NCBI RefSeq assembly: GCF_003031405.1
Contig: NZ_CP020469.1
Span: forward strand, 3,596,001-3,660,000
From: Halomonas sp. 'Soap Lake #6'
GTDB taxonomy: Bacteria > Pseudomonadota > Gammaproteobacteria > Pseudomonadales > Halomonadaceae
Length of the DNA: 64,000 bases
Direction of reading: 5' to 3'
The notes below the pieces were generated by a model. That model was not told the DNA's origin, ran no database searches, and saw only the letters and a list, made by a program, of their open reading frames with translations. Shown here in pieces: positions 8,903-17,012 of the stretch (position 1 is its first letter; every line of letters starts with the position of its first letter). The position numbers were made by a program, and so were the translations under genes.

Positions 8903-9760
8903 TCAGCGCAGTACTTCCTCTTCCTTGAGCAGTTTGTAGATCGCCTCGGCGCCCTGTTCGGGGGTCACGTCGGTGAGTACTTGCCCGCCCTTGCCCTCGG
9001 CTTTGGAAGCGGCGGCTTTAAAGCGATCCCTGGCCGAAGCAGCTTTGACGATTTTCAGACGTTTAGGCCGTTTACGCGCAGGAGCTTGGTGCCACTGCGC
9101 CAACTCGCTATCAGCTTCAGGGGTAGTCGGCGTGACCGCAAGGGTAGCTCGACGAGCCGGGCCAAAAGCACTTTGTCGCGCCGCTGGCCCTGCTTCGTCC
9201 AGGCTGATGATGGCGGGCAGGCGCACCTTGAGACGGCGACGCTGCCCCCTGGGTAATGCCTGAAGCAGCGTTACCACGCCATTCTCTATCTTTTCCACCG
9301 CAGCCAAACCATTAACCAACGGCCAGCCAAGGTGTTCAGCCAACGCATAGGGTAAAAGCCCTGACCCCTCGCCACGTTCCGCGCGGGAGCCGGTGATCAC
9401 TAGTTGCGGCGCAGCCGCAGCCAAGTGCTCCGCCAGAGCCGGAATGGCATCACTGCCCTCAGGTTGCTCCAGCAGCGTCATGGACTCAAGCCCCATACCA
9501 GCGCCTGTGGTCATACCAGAGCCTGTGGCCATACCTAAGTAGCCGCGCAGGGCTGTCTCGCTGTCAGCATTCTGAGGCCCAGCGTGAAGCAGGCTAATCC
9601 GGGTGCCCGGCAGCTCGGCCTCCATGGCTAGCGCAAGCTCCAGGCCCCGAGCATCCTGTTCGGCGCGCCGCGCACGACCGGTTGTGGGGTGGCGCCCGAT
9701 GGAGACCAGCACCGCCACATCGACTCCCTGCTGCTGCTTTTGCTGTTGATCAGGCCGCAT
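8903..9760 (-). CDS. etfB: Electron transfer flavoprotein beta subunit of the dimethylglycine operon
   Basis: A 285-residue ETF-beta-like protein, the AMP-binding partner of the alpha subunit encoded upstream. Family features include an N-terminal Rossmann-like fold, ITGSRAERGEGSGLLPYALAEHLGWPL near 128-154 (the conserved ETF region) and LPRGQRRRLKVRLPAIISL. It is more divergent than housekeeping ETF-beta, as in the P. aeruginosa dgc cluster. The Gly/Met/Thr-rich loop near residues 78-90 comes from an 18-bp repeat (9494-9529). GGAGGG precedes the ATG, and the gene overlaps etfA by 11 bases, so translation is coupled. It would carry electrons from DgcA/DgcB to the quinone pool. Confidence 0.85.
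   Translation of the reverse strand: MRPDQQQKQQQGVDVAVLVSIGRHPTTGRARRAEQDARGLELALAMEAELPGTRISLLHAGPQNADSETALRGYLGMATGSGMTTGAGMGLESMTLLEQPEGSDAIPALAEHLAAAAPQLVITGSRAERGEGSGLLPYALAEHLGWPLVNGLAAVEKIENGVVTLLQALPRGQRRRLKVRLPAIISLDEAGPAARQSAFGPARRATLAVTPTTPEADSELAQWHQAPARKRPKRLKIVKAASARDRFKAAASKAEGKGGQVLTDVTPEQGAEAIYKLLKEEEVLR
9494..9529. repeat. Two-copy 18-bp tandem repeat inside etfB
   Basis: CATACCAGCGCCTGTGGT and CATACCAGAGCCTGTGGC are adjacent and differ at two bases. On the minus strand they encode the near-repeats MATGSG and MTTGAG within a loop of ETF-beta, so the reading frame is kept. Confidence 0.8.
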
Positions 9761-11024
9761 CGCGCTGCCCTCCTCGCTGCTGTTCCACCATAGCCACTAA
9801 CGCGGCAAGGATTTTCGTACTGTCGCCTATCACCGCCAGGTCAGCGCGCTTGATCATGTCGCATCCCGGATCGAGATTGATCGCCACTACCTTGTCGCAG
9901 CGCTGAATGCCCTGCAGGTGCTGGATAGCGCCTGAAATACCAACCGCCATATACACTCGGGCGGTCACCCAGGTGCCGGTAGCGCCCACCTGACGATCGC
10001 GAGCCATAAAGCCATCGTCCACAGCAACACGCGATGCCCCTTCGGTGGCACCGAGCACTTTCGCGGCATGGTGGAAGGCGTCCCACTCTTTGACGCCATT
10101 ACCGCCGGAGAGGATAAACTCTGCCTCGGCCAGCGCTACTCCAGCGGGATCCACCGCCACCTGTCCCAGATCTTCAATACGCGACAGGGTGGTGGGAAGC
10201 GACGCCGCCAGGGTCAGGTGCTCGGCCGCGTGACGCGTCTCGTCCACCGGCTCGGCGCACTCGGCCAGCGCCAGCGCAATCCGCGGCAGCGGGCGTTGAA
10301 TATCCAGGCTACCGGCACCACCACGAGCCGTACAGCGCCAACCCAGCGGCGCCTCATTTTCAGCCTCAATCTGCCAAACGCCCGTGGCAGCGCGCTCGCC
10401 CAAGCGCACGGCCAGACGCCGCCCCAAATCAGCCCCGCCAAGGGGTGAATCAGGCAGCAACCAGAAGCGCGGCGTCATCTCCCGCTCTACGGCACTTAAG
10501 GCAGCTAAACGCACCTCAGGGGCAAAGCCCGTGTAGATGTCATCGTCAAAGTGCACTACCCGATCAATCCCGGCTTCGCCCAGTGCGTCTTCTTTATGCT
10601 CACCAAACAGGATCGCCACCACGGCGCCAGGGCGGTCTACATTGGCATCCGCCACACGCCTGGCCAACCCTAGCAGATCCTTATCATGGCCGGAGAGACG
10701 CCCACCAGTCAGGTCGGGCACCACGGCCACCAGGAAGGCAGGTTGATCAATCGTCACCATACGTCGGCTATCGCGAGCCGCCGTCGTTGCCGCGGTGGAC
10801 TGACCTCCTTGCTGGAGACCACTACGGTCAATCCGCTTGATGCCATTGGGGCCGATAAAGCCGATGGCACGAGGATTCTTGCGAACCACGCCGTTGGGTC
10901 CCAGCCACTCGCTGACCGCCCCGCCGCTTACACCAAGGGCAGCAAGCACACTGGCGTGCTCGGGATGCAGTCGGTTTCGGGCGATCCATTCACGACGCGG
11001 GTCGCGGCGAATAATCTCACTCAT
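9750..11024 (-). CDS. etfA: Electron transfer flavoprotein alpha subunit of the dimethylglycine operon
   Basis: A 424-residue ETF-alpha, longer than the usual ~310 because of an N-terminal extension. The C-terminal FAD-binding domain is clear: QVGATGTWVTARVYMAVGIS near 325-345, SGAIQHLQG, AINLDPGCDMIKRADLAVIGD near 375-395. It binds FAD and accepts electrons from the dimethylglycine demethylation complex. The start overlaps the dgcB stop by four bases, with GAGGAGG upstream. Divergent ETF pairs next to dgcA/dgcB are also known from Pseudomonas. Confidence 0.88.
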   Translation of the reverse strand: MSEIIRRDPRREWIARNRLHPEHASVLAALGVSGGAVSEWLGPNGVVRKNPRAIGFIGPNGIKRIDRSGLQQGGQSTAATTAARDSRRMVTIDQPAFLVAVVPDLTGGRLSGHDKDLLGLARRVADANVDRPGAVVAILFGEHKEDALGEAGIDRVVHFDDDIYTGFAPEVRLAALSAVEREMTPRFWLLPDSPLGGADLGRRLAVRLGERAATGVWQIEAENEAPLGWRCTARGGAGSLDIQRPLPRIALALAECAEPVDETRHAAEHLTLAASLPTTLSRIEDLGQVAVDPAGVALAEAEFILSGGNGVKEWDAFHHAAKVLGATEGASRVAVDDGFMARDRQVGATGTWVTARVYMAVGISGAIQHLQGIQRCDKVVAINLDPGCDMIKRADLAVIGDSTKILAALVAMVEQQRGGQRDAA

Positions 11025-13036
11025 ACGATCGCCTCCTCAGCAGTCGTTGTCTCAGCAGGCCCTCGGGATCCGCCAGACACATCACCCGCGGGACGCTCTA
11101 CCAGGGCATCAGCCACTAGCTCGGCAATATCGCGCACCTCAGCGCTGGCATCCACCACACCTTCCAACATAGCGGTGCACTGCGGGCAGCCCACAGCAAC
11201 CAGCTCAGCACCACTCTCCTTGACGTCATTCATACGCATGTCAGGGATACGCCGTTCACCAGGGATATCGGTGATAGGTGCACCACCGCCGCCACCGCAG
11301 CAGCGCGAGCGGAAACCAGAGCGCTCCATCTCGGCAACCTGGATGCCCAGTGCCTTAAGCACTCGCCGCGGCGCCTCGTATTCGCCGTTGTAGCGGCCCA
11401 GGTAGCAAGGGTCGTGATAAGTCACGTTGCCGCCCTTCCAGGGCGCGAAAGCCAACCGACCGGCGTCATACAGCTCAGCGATAAAGGTGCTATGGTGATA
11501 CACCTCATAATTGCCCCCCAACTCGCCGTACTCATTGCCCAGCACATGAAAACTGTGGGGATCACAGGTAACGATCTGTTGGAAGCGGTACTTGGCCAGA
11601 GTGGCAATATTGCGCTTAGCCAGGGACTGGAACGTCGCTTCGTCGCCCAAGCGTCTTGCCACATCACCGCTATCGCGCTCCTCAGCACCCAACACCGCGA
11701 AGTCTACCCCCGCAGCCCGCAGCACTTTAATCAGTGCGCGCAGGGTTCGCTGGTTACGCATATCAAAGGCGCCATCACCCAGCCACAGCAACACATCGAC
11801 CTGTTTGATATCTGCCATTAGCGATAGGTTAAGATCCGCCGCCCAGTTTAGTCGTGAGCCTGGATCGAAACCGCCGGGGTTATCAGTAGCAATCAGGTTG
11901 TCGAGCACCTCGGCACCCTTATTGGGCGTTTTACCTCGCTCCAAGGTCAGGTGGCGGCGCATATCGACGATCGCATCCACGTGCTCGATCATCATCGGGC
12001 ACTCTTCCACGCAGGCTCGGCAGGTTGTGCAGGACCACAACGTATCGGCATCTACCAAGGCCTTCCCCTCTTTCATCACAACAGGCGCCACAATGGGCCC
12101 GTGGGGAGTACCGTGATGTTCACCGATGGGCTTGCCGGGGTAAGGGGAGCCAGCATAGGCAGCATCGCTACCTCCGGCCATGCCCACCACCATGTCCTGA
12201 ATCAGCTTCTTGGGATTAAGCGGCTGACCAGCGGCAAATGCCGGGCACACTGCCTCGCAGCGACCACACTGAACGCAGGCATCGAAGCCAAGCAGTTGGT
12301 TCCAGGTAAAGTCGGCGGGCTTTTCCACTCCCAGGGGAGCCGACTCATCCTCCAGATTCAGTGCCTTGAGGCCTGTTGACCGACCAGTGCCCCCTTTTTT
12401 CGTGGAGAAACGCTCAGCGCGGCGGTGGAAAGCCAGATGTAAGGCACCGGCGAAGGCGTGCTTCATGGGCCCGCCCCAGGTCATGCCGAAAAACATTTCC
12501 CCCAGGCCCCAGGCCACAATGCCCACTAACACCAGCGCCAGGAGCCAGCCACCACTGCCTTCAAGCAAACCTTCGGGCAGCAGTCCCACCGTGGGCAGAG
12601 TGATCAGGAAGACGCCTATCGAAAATGCCATCAGACTCTTCGGCAGGCGCATCCAGGGGCCCTTAGAGAGCCGAGCAGGCGGATTAATGCGGCGGCGCGC
12701 CACGAAGAGGCTGCCGACAAACATGGTGGCACTGGCAAGCAGTAGCAATCCACTCAGCAGTGGGTTGGCGATACCAAGACCATGCACCACAATCATCAGC
12801 ACGGCGGCGGCCACGAAGCCACCAGCGGTGGCCACGTGGGTATTGGACATCGCTTTGTCACGCCCCACCACATGGTGCAGATCCACCAAATAGCGGCGCG
12901 GCAGTGCCATTAGCCCCGTAAATAGGTTAACCCGCGAGGGTCGCCCCTGGCGCCACAGGCGAATACGCCGCACGGCGCCGAGCACCGCCAGGGCCAAAGC
13001 GGTGAAAATGAGTATCGGCAAGAGCGTATCGAGCAT
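11021..13036 (-). CDS. dgcB: Dimethylglycine catabolism iron-sulfur membrane protein DgcB
   Basis: A 671-residue protein with an N-terminal membrane region (about five to six hydrophobic segments within residues 1-200), two ferredoxin-type motifs (CVQCGRCEAVCP near 260 and CTTCRACVEECP near 340), and two CCG heterodisulfide-reductase-like domains (HDPCYLGRY near 555 and RCCGGGGGAP near 590). The layout fits an electron conduit from the flavoprotein DgcA and ETF to membrane quinones. It is needed with DgcA for dimethylglycine growth in Pseudomonas. GGAGGAG precedes the ATG; dgcA ends 20 bases upstream. Confidence 0.93.
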   Translation of the reverse strand: MLDTLLPILIFTALALAVLGAVRRIRLWRQGRPSRVNLFTGLMALPRRYLVDLHHVVGRDKAMSNTHVATAGGFVAAAVLMIVVHGLGIANPLLSGLLLLASATMFVGSLFVARRRINPPARLSKGPWMRLPKSLMAFSIGVFLITLPTVGLLPEGLLEGSGGWLLALVLVGIVAWGLGEMFFGMTWGGPMKHAFAGALHLAFHRRAERFSTKKGGTGRSTGLKALNLEDESAPLGVEKPADFTWNQLLGFDACVQCGRCEAVCPAFAAGQPLNPKKLIQDMVVGMAGGSDAAYAGSPYPGKPIGEHHGTPHGPIVAPVVMKEGKALVDADTLWSCTTCRACVEECPMMIEHVDAIVDMRRHLTLERGKTPNKGAEVLDNLIATDNPGGFDPGSRLNWAADLNLSLMADIKQVDVLLWLGDGAFDMRNQRTLRALIKVLRAAGVDFAVLGAEERDSGDVARRLGDEATFQSLAKRNIATLAKYRFQQIVTCDPHSFHVLGNEYGELGGNYEVYHHSTFIAELYDAGRLAFAPWKGGNVTYHDPCYLGRYNGEYEAPRRVLKALGIQVAEMERSGFRSRCCGGGGGAPITDIPGERRIPDMRMNDVKESGAELVAVGCPQCTAMLEGVVDASAEVRDIAELVADALVERPAGDVSGGSRGPAETTTAEEAIV

Positions 13037-13056
13037 AGTACTCTCCTCCTTAGCCG

Positions 13057-15129
13057 TCAGAAGTCCTTGCAGATTCGCAAGGCATCGTAGATGGCCGCAT
13101 GAGTGTTACGCGGTGCCGTGCAATCGCCCAGGCGGAACAGCAGGAAGCCATCTCCTGGCTCGCTCAGGCAAGGCTGTGGCTGAATCGCATAGAGCGCTTC
13201 CAGATCCAGCTGTCCTTTGTTACGGGACTGCTCTTTGAGGGCATAGTAGAGCGCCTCATCAGGACGCACGCCATTCTCAACGACAACTTGATCCACCACG
13301 CGCTCTTCCAAAGCACCGGTGTACTCATTTTCGAGCACCGCCACCAGGCCATCGCCCTCGCGGTAAACCTTATGCAGCATCAGGTCGGAGGACATGATTA
13401 CCTCCTTCTCATAGAGGCTGCGATAGTAGGGTGGGAAAGTGGTGCCGCCCACCGCCGCGCCGGGCTTAATATCGTCGGTGACGATCTCCACCTTGGAGCC
13501 CTTGTCGGCGAGGAAATCCGCCGCCGAGACACCGGAGAATTCGCAGATGGCGTCATAAAGCAGTACGTTCTTCCTTGGTGCCACTTTTCCGGAAAGAATA
13601 TCCCAGGTGCTAACCACTAGGCTTTCCTCGGCATTCTCCGAGTAGCCCCACTCAGGGTACTGACTAAGGAAGGGCTGGCCACCGGTGGCTAGCACAACGA
13701 TATCTGGGCGCAGGTCGAGCAGCGTCGCCTCATCGGCGCGGATACCGAGACGCAGATCAACTTTAAGACGCGCCAGCTCCAGTTGGTACCAGCGGGTGAT
13801 ACCGGCAATCTGGTCGCGCTGTGGAGCCTGAGCAGCAATAGTGATCTGTCCACCTAAAGCATCAGCAGCCTCAAACAGGGTGACGTCGTGGCCGCGCTCA
13901 GCAGCGACACGCGCCGCCTCCATACCGCCAGGGCCACCGCCTACCACGACGACTTTGCGCTTGGCACCTTCTGTTTTTTCAATGATGTGGGGCAGGCCCA
14001 TGTATTCCCGCGATGTAGCAGCGTTTTGAATACACAACACATCAAGACCCTGGTATTGACGGTCGATGCAGTAATTAGCACCCACACACTGTTTAATCTG
14101 GTCTATCTGGCCCATTTTGATCTTGGCGATCAGGTGGGGGTCGGCAATATGTGCCCGAGTCATGCCTACCAGGTCTACGTAGCCCCCTTCGAGGATACGC
14201 TGGGCCTGATTGGGATCTTTGATGTTCTGGGCGTGGATCACCGGCACGGTTACCACTTCCTTGATACCTGCAGCCAGGTGTAGGAAAGGCTCCGGCGGGT
14301 AGGACATATTGGGAATGACGTTGGCCAGAGTATTGTGGGTATCGCAACCAGAACCGATGACACCGAAGAAGTCCACCATACCAGTGGCATCGTAATAAGC
14401 GGCGATCTGCTTCATATCCTCGTGAGAGAGACCGTCTGGGTGGAACTCGTCGCCGCAGATACGCATACCCACAACGAAGTCATCACCTACCTCAGCGCGA
14501 ACTGCCTTCAGCACTTCCATGCCGAAACGCATGCGGTTCTCGAAGCTGCCGCCCCATTCATCCTCGCGTTTATTAACTCGAGGGCTCCAGAACTGGTCGA
14601 TCAAATGCTGGTGCACGGCAGAGAGCTCAACGCCATCAAGCCCGCCCTCCTTTGCCCGCCGTGCAGCCTGGGCGAAGTCGCCGATAATACGCCAGATTTC
14701 TTCTTCCTCAATGGTCTTACAGGTAGAGCGGTGCACCGGCTCACGGATACCGGAGGGTGATACCAGCGTCGACCAGTCGAAACCATCCCAACGGGAGCGG
14801 CGCCCCATATGGGTAATCTGGATCATGATCTTGCCGCCATGCTTATGCACGGCATCTGCCAAATTCTGAAAATGCGGAATAATGCGGTCGGTGGAGAGGT
14901 TTACCGAGCTCCACCAGCCCTGTGGGCTATCGATGGAAACCACCGATGAACCGCCACAAATACACAGACCACAACCGCCTTTGGCCTTTTCCTCGTAGTA
15001 TCTAACGTAGCGCTCAGTGGTCATGCCGCCGTCAGTGGCGTGCACCTCAGCGTGAGCGGTACTAACCACACGGTTGCGGATGGTCAGCTTACCGATCTCT
15101 ATCGGCTCGAAAATTGCGTCGAATGCCAT
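13057..15129 (-). CDS. dgcA: Dimethylglycine demethylase flavoprotein DgcA
   Basis: A 690-residue enzyme of the trimethylamine dehydrogenase/2,4-dienoyl-CoA reductase architecture. It has an N-terminal old-yellow-enzyme FMN barrel (residues 1-370, with HMGRRS and GLDGVELSAVHQHLIDQFWSP), a [4Fe-4S] cysteine cluster (CVGANYC...C near 350-380), and C-terminal dinucleotide domains with VVVVGGGPGGMEAARVAAE near 392. It converts dimethylglycine to sarcosine with release of formaldehyde. GAGGAGAG precedes the ATG. It lies within the dipeptidase-DUF5943-dgcA-dgcB-etfA-etfB operon, the same order as near PA5396-PA5401 in P. aeruginosa. Confidence 0.94.
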   Translation of the reverse strand: MAFDAIFEPIEIGKLTIRNRVVSTAHAEVHATDGGMTTERYVRYYEEKAKGGCGLCICGGSSVVSIDSPQGWWSSVNLSTDRIIPHFQNLADAVHKHGGKIMIQITHMGRRSRWDGFDWSTLVSPSGIREPVHRSTCKTIEEEEIWRIIGDFAQAARRAKEGGLDGVELSAVHQHLIDQFWSPRVNKREDEWGGSFENRMRFGMEVLKAVRAEVGDDFVVGMRICGDEFHPDGLSHEDMKQIAAYYDATGMVDFFGVIGSGCDTHNTLANVIPNMSYPPEPFLHLAAGIKEVVTVPVIHAQNIKDPNQAQRILEGGYVDLVGMTRAHIADPHLIAKIKMGQIDQIKQCVGANYCIDRQYQGLDVLCIQNAATSREYMGLPHIIEKTEGAKRKVVVVGGGPGGMEAARVAAERGHDVTLFEAADALGGQITIAAQAPQRDQIAGITRWYQLELARLKVDLRLGIRADEATLLDLRPDIVVLATGGQPFLSQYPEWGYSENAEESLVVSTWDILSGKVAPRKNVLLYDAICEFSGVSAADFLADKGSKVEIVTDDIKPGAAVGGTTFPPYYRSLYEKEVIMSSDLMLHKVYREGDGLVAVLENEYTGALEERVVDQVVVENGVRPDEALYYALKEQSRNKGQLDLEALYAIQPQPCLSEPGDGFLLFRLGDCTAPRNTHAAIYDALRICKDF

Positions 15130-15151
15130 GTTGTCTCTCCTCGTCCCCAGG

Positions 15152-15697
15152 CTAGCGGGCGTCGTCGGTCAGCGGCTGGACGGCGAAGACGCCTACATCA
15201 CAGCCGTGTTCGGCGGCACTCTGTGTCTGCTCAGCGACAGTACGCAGTGAACTTCCGCGTGCAGCGAGGATTTGGTCCATAGCACCGGCGAACCAACCGG
15301 TGAACATGTACTCAACCTTACGACCTACCTTGCCCAACTGGTAAACAAAGGCGCTGTGCTCAAGCCGCACTCTCGCCGTACCGGCATCAAGGTCGATCTG
15401 CTCCGTAATAAAGAGGCCCCAGCCGCGCTGGGAGAGACGCGTCATGTAGTGTTCAAAGACAGCCACACCCTCGAGCCCATGGCATTCGGCCTCTTTCTCG
15501 CACCAGTGCCAGGCACTCTTGTAGCCAGCATGGTAGAGAATTTCGGCGTACTTCTCGGCACCTAGCGCCTCCTCTACCGCCACATGGTTGTTAATAAAGA
15601 AGTGTCGCGGCACATAGAGCATCGGCAGGGCGTCGCTCGTCCAGACGCCTGTTTCGCTATCCACTTCGATGGGTAGTGCGGGGGCCAGTTTGGTCAC
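15152..15697 (-). CDS. DUF5943-type protein of the dimethylglycine operon
   Basis: A 181-residue protein of unknown function that accompanies dgcA in pseudomonads and halomonads; I recognise it as the DUF5943 (V4R-like) family with moderate confidence. It starts at GTG with AGAGG nine bases upstream. Visible are Cys92, a conserved-looking HWCEKEAECHG stretch near 83-93 that could bind metal or a small ligand, and no membrane segment or signal peptide. Since it lies between the dipeptidase and dgcA with short gaps on both sides, it is probably cotranscribed. A role in folding, sensing or methyl transfer is possible but unsupported. Confidence 0.75.
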   Translation of the reverse strand: MTKLAPALPIEVDSETGVWTSDALPMLYVPRHFFINNHVAVEEALGAEKYAEILYHAGYKSAWHWCEKEAECHGLEGVAVFEHYMTRLSQRGWGLFITEQIDLDAGTARVRLEHSAFVYQLGKVGRKVEYMFTGWFAGAMDQILAARGSSLRTVAEQTQSAAEHGCDVGVFAVQPLTDDAR

Positions 15698-15779
15698 GGT
15701 TATTATCCTCTACATCATTATTCTTGGCTAAAGAGCGGAGGGTATATCACCGCCCCTATCAATCTTATGGAACAGACGT

Positions 15780-16757
15780 TTAGGCGCCCCAGACGTCCTT
15801 GAGCACGCGCACCCAATTCTCACCCATGACTTTCCTCACCTGGGTCTCACTGAAGCCGCGCTTCAAGAGTGCCTCTGTAAGGTTGGGGAACTCCCCAATA
15901 GTACGGATTCCTTTGGGATTGATGATCTTGCCAAAATCGGTCAGACGACGAGCGTAGCCCTTGTCATGGGTTAGCCACTCGAAGAACTCTTGGCCGTGCC
16001 CCTGGGTAAAATCGGTACCGATGCCAATGGCGTCCTCGCCAACGATATTCATGACGTACTCGATAGCTTCGCAGTAGTCTTCGATGGTTGAGTCGATGCC
16101 CTTTTTGAGGAACGGAGCAAACATGGTGACACCAACAAAACCACCATGGTCGGCAATGAACTTGAGCTCTTGATCAGATTTGTTGCGCGGATGTTCTTTG
16201 AGACCGGAGGGCAGACAGTGGGAGTAGCAGACCGGTTTTTTGGATTCAAGAATCACCTCCTCAGAGGTCTTGGCACCGACGTGAGAGAGATCACACATAA
16301 TACCAACGCGATTCATCTCAGCGACAATTTCACGGCCAAAACCAGACAGACCGCCATCCCGCTCGTAGCAGCCGGTACCCACCAGGTTCTGGGTGTTGTA
16401 GCACATCTGTACGATGCCCACGCCCAGCTGTTTGAAGATTTCTACGTAGCCAATTTGGTCTTCAAAGGCATGGGCATTCTGGAAACCGAAAATGATGCCA
16501 GTTTTACCCTCTTCTTTCGCCCGAGTGATATCAGCGGTGGTACGTACTGGACGTACCAGATCGCTACACTCAGCCATCAGTTGGTTAGACTTGACGATAT
16601 TATCGACCGTGGCCTGGAAACCTTCCCACACTGAGACTGTGCAGTTAGCAGCGGTAAGACCGCCACGACGCATGTCCTCAAGCAGATCACGATTCCATTT
16701 GGCGATGATCAGACCATCAATGACGATGGCATCATTGTGCAGTTCAGAGGGGGTCAT
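15780..16757 (-). CDS. Membrane (renal) dipeptidase-family hydrolase, peptidase M19
   Basis: A 325-residue amidohydrolase-fold protein of family M19. The family's zinc ligand signature appears modified: the N-terminal stretch reads DAIVIDGLIIAKWNRD where His-x-Asp is usual, while later sites (GFQNAHAFED near 111, CDLSHVG near 174, YSHCLPSG near 196, GIGTDFTQGHG near 265) are present. It heads the dgc operon as in Pseudomonas, so its substrate may be a methylated dipeptide or an N-methyl amide rather than a general dipeptide. GGAG precedes the ATG, and a candidate operator palindrome is 98 bases upstream. Confidence 0.87.
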   Translation of the reverse strand: MTPSELHNDAIVIDGLIIAKWNRDLLEDMRRGGLTAANCTVSVWEGFQATVDNIVKSNQLMAECSDLVRPVRTTADITRAKEEGKTGIIFGFQNAHAFEDQIGYVEIFKQLGVGIVQMCYNTQNLVGTGCYERDGGLSGFGREIVAEMNRVGIMCDLSHVGAKTSEEVILESKKPVCYSHCLPSGLKEHPRNKSDQELKFIADHGGFVGVTMFAPFLKKGIDSTIEDYCEAIEYVMNIVGEDAIGIGTDFTQGHGQEFFEWLTHDKGYARRLTDFGKIINPKGIRTIGEFPNLTEALLKRGFSETQVRKVMGENWVRVLKDVWGA

Positions 16758-16854
16758 AGCTAAGCTCCAACATTAGTTAATGTAGCGAGCATAGCGCTGA
16801 CGTTGGACTGGCCTACTCTTGGAAACGACGGCGGAAATTCCAAAAGCGTCATTG

Positions 16855-16870
16855 TGTCGTGAACACGACA
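16855..16870. promoter_or_regulatory. Perfect 16-bp palindrome upstream of the dgc operon, candidate GbdR operator
   Basis: TGTCGTG-AA-CACGACA is a 7+2+7 perfect inverted repeat 98 bases upstream of the dipeptidase start. It shares 14 of 16 bases with 4222-4237 upstream of the BCCT gene. The distances are alike (98 and 89), as expected of an activator site. GbdR as the bound protein is inference from context. Confidence 0.6.
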
Positions 16871-16938
16871 ACTACTTGTGCACCTTCTAACCTTACAGCG
16901 GAGTAGTCCTAACTTAGGGGGGAGGAGCGGCTGCTAAC

Positions 16939-16970
16939 AAATGTGCTGCCCGGCTACGGGCAGCACATTT
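16939..16970 (-). terminator. Strong hairpin downstream of gbdR
   Basis: A perfect 13-base stem runs from AAATGTGCTGCCC to GGGCAGCACATTT with loop GGCTAC. It follows the gbdR stop on the minus strand after an 18-bp repeat. The next minus-strand bases are TTGTTAG, so U-run support is weak but the stem is strong. Confidence 0.75.
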
Positions 16971-17006
16971 GAAGTTTTGATACTTAGAGAAGTTTTGATG
17001 CTTCGA
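16971..17006. repeat. Two-copy 18-bp tandem repeat between gbdR and its terminator
   Basis: GAAGTTTTGATACTTAGA and GAAGTTTTGATGCTTCGA are adjacent 18-bp units differing at three positions. They sit six bases beyond the gbdR stop codon, between the gene and its hairpin. Confidence 0.75.
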
Positions 17007-17012
17007 TAGGTA

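Noticed and set aside
10686-11393. A 235-codon plus-strand frame opposite etfA and dgcB
   Set aside because: It crosses the coupled start/stop of two well-recognised genes and has low-complexity, Ser/Arg-rich composition typical of antisense frames.
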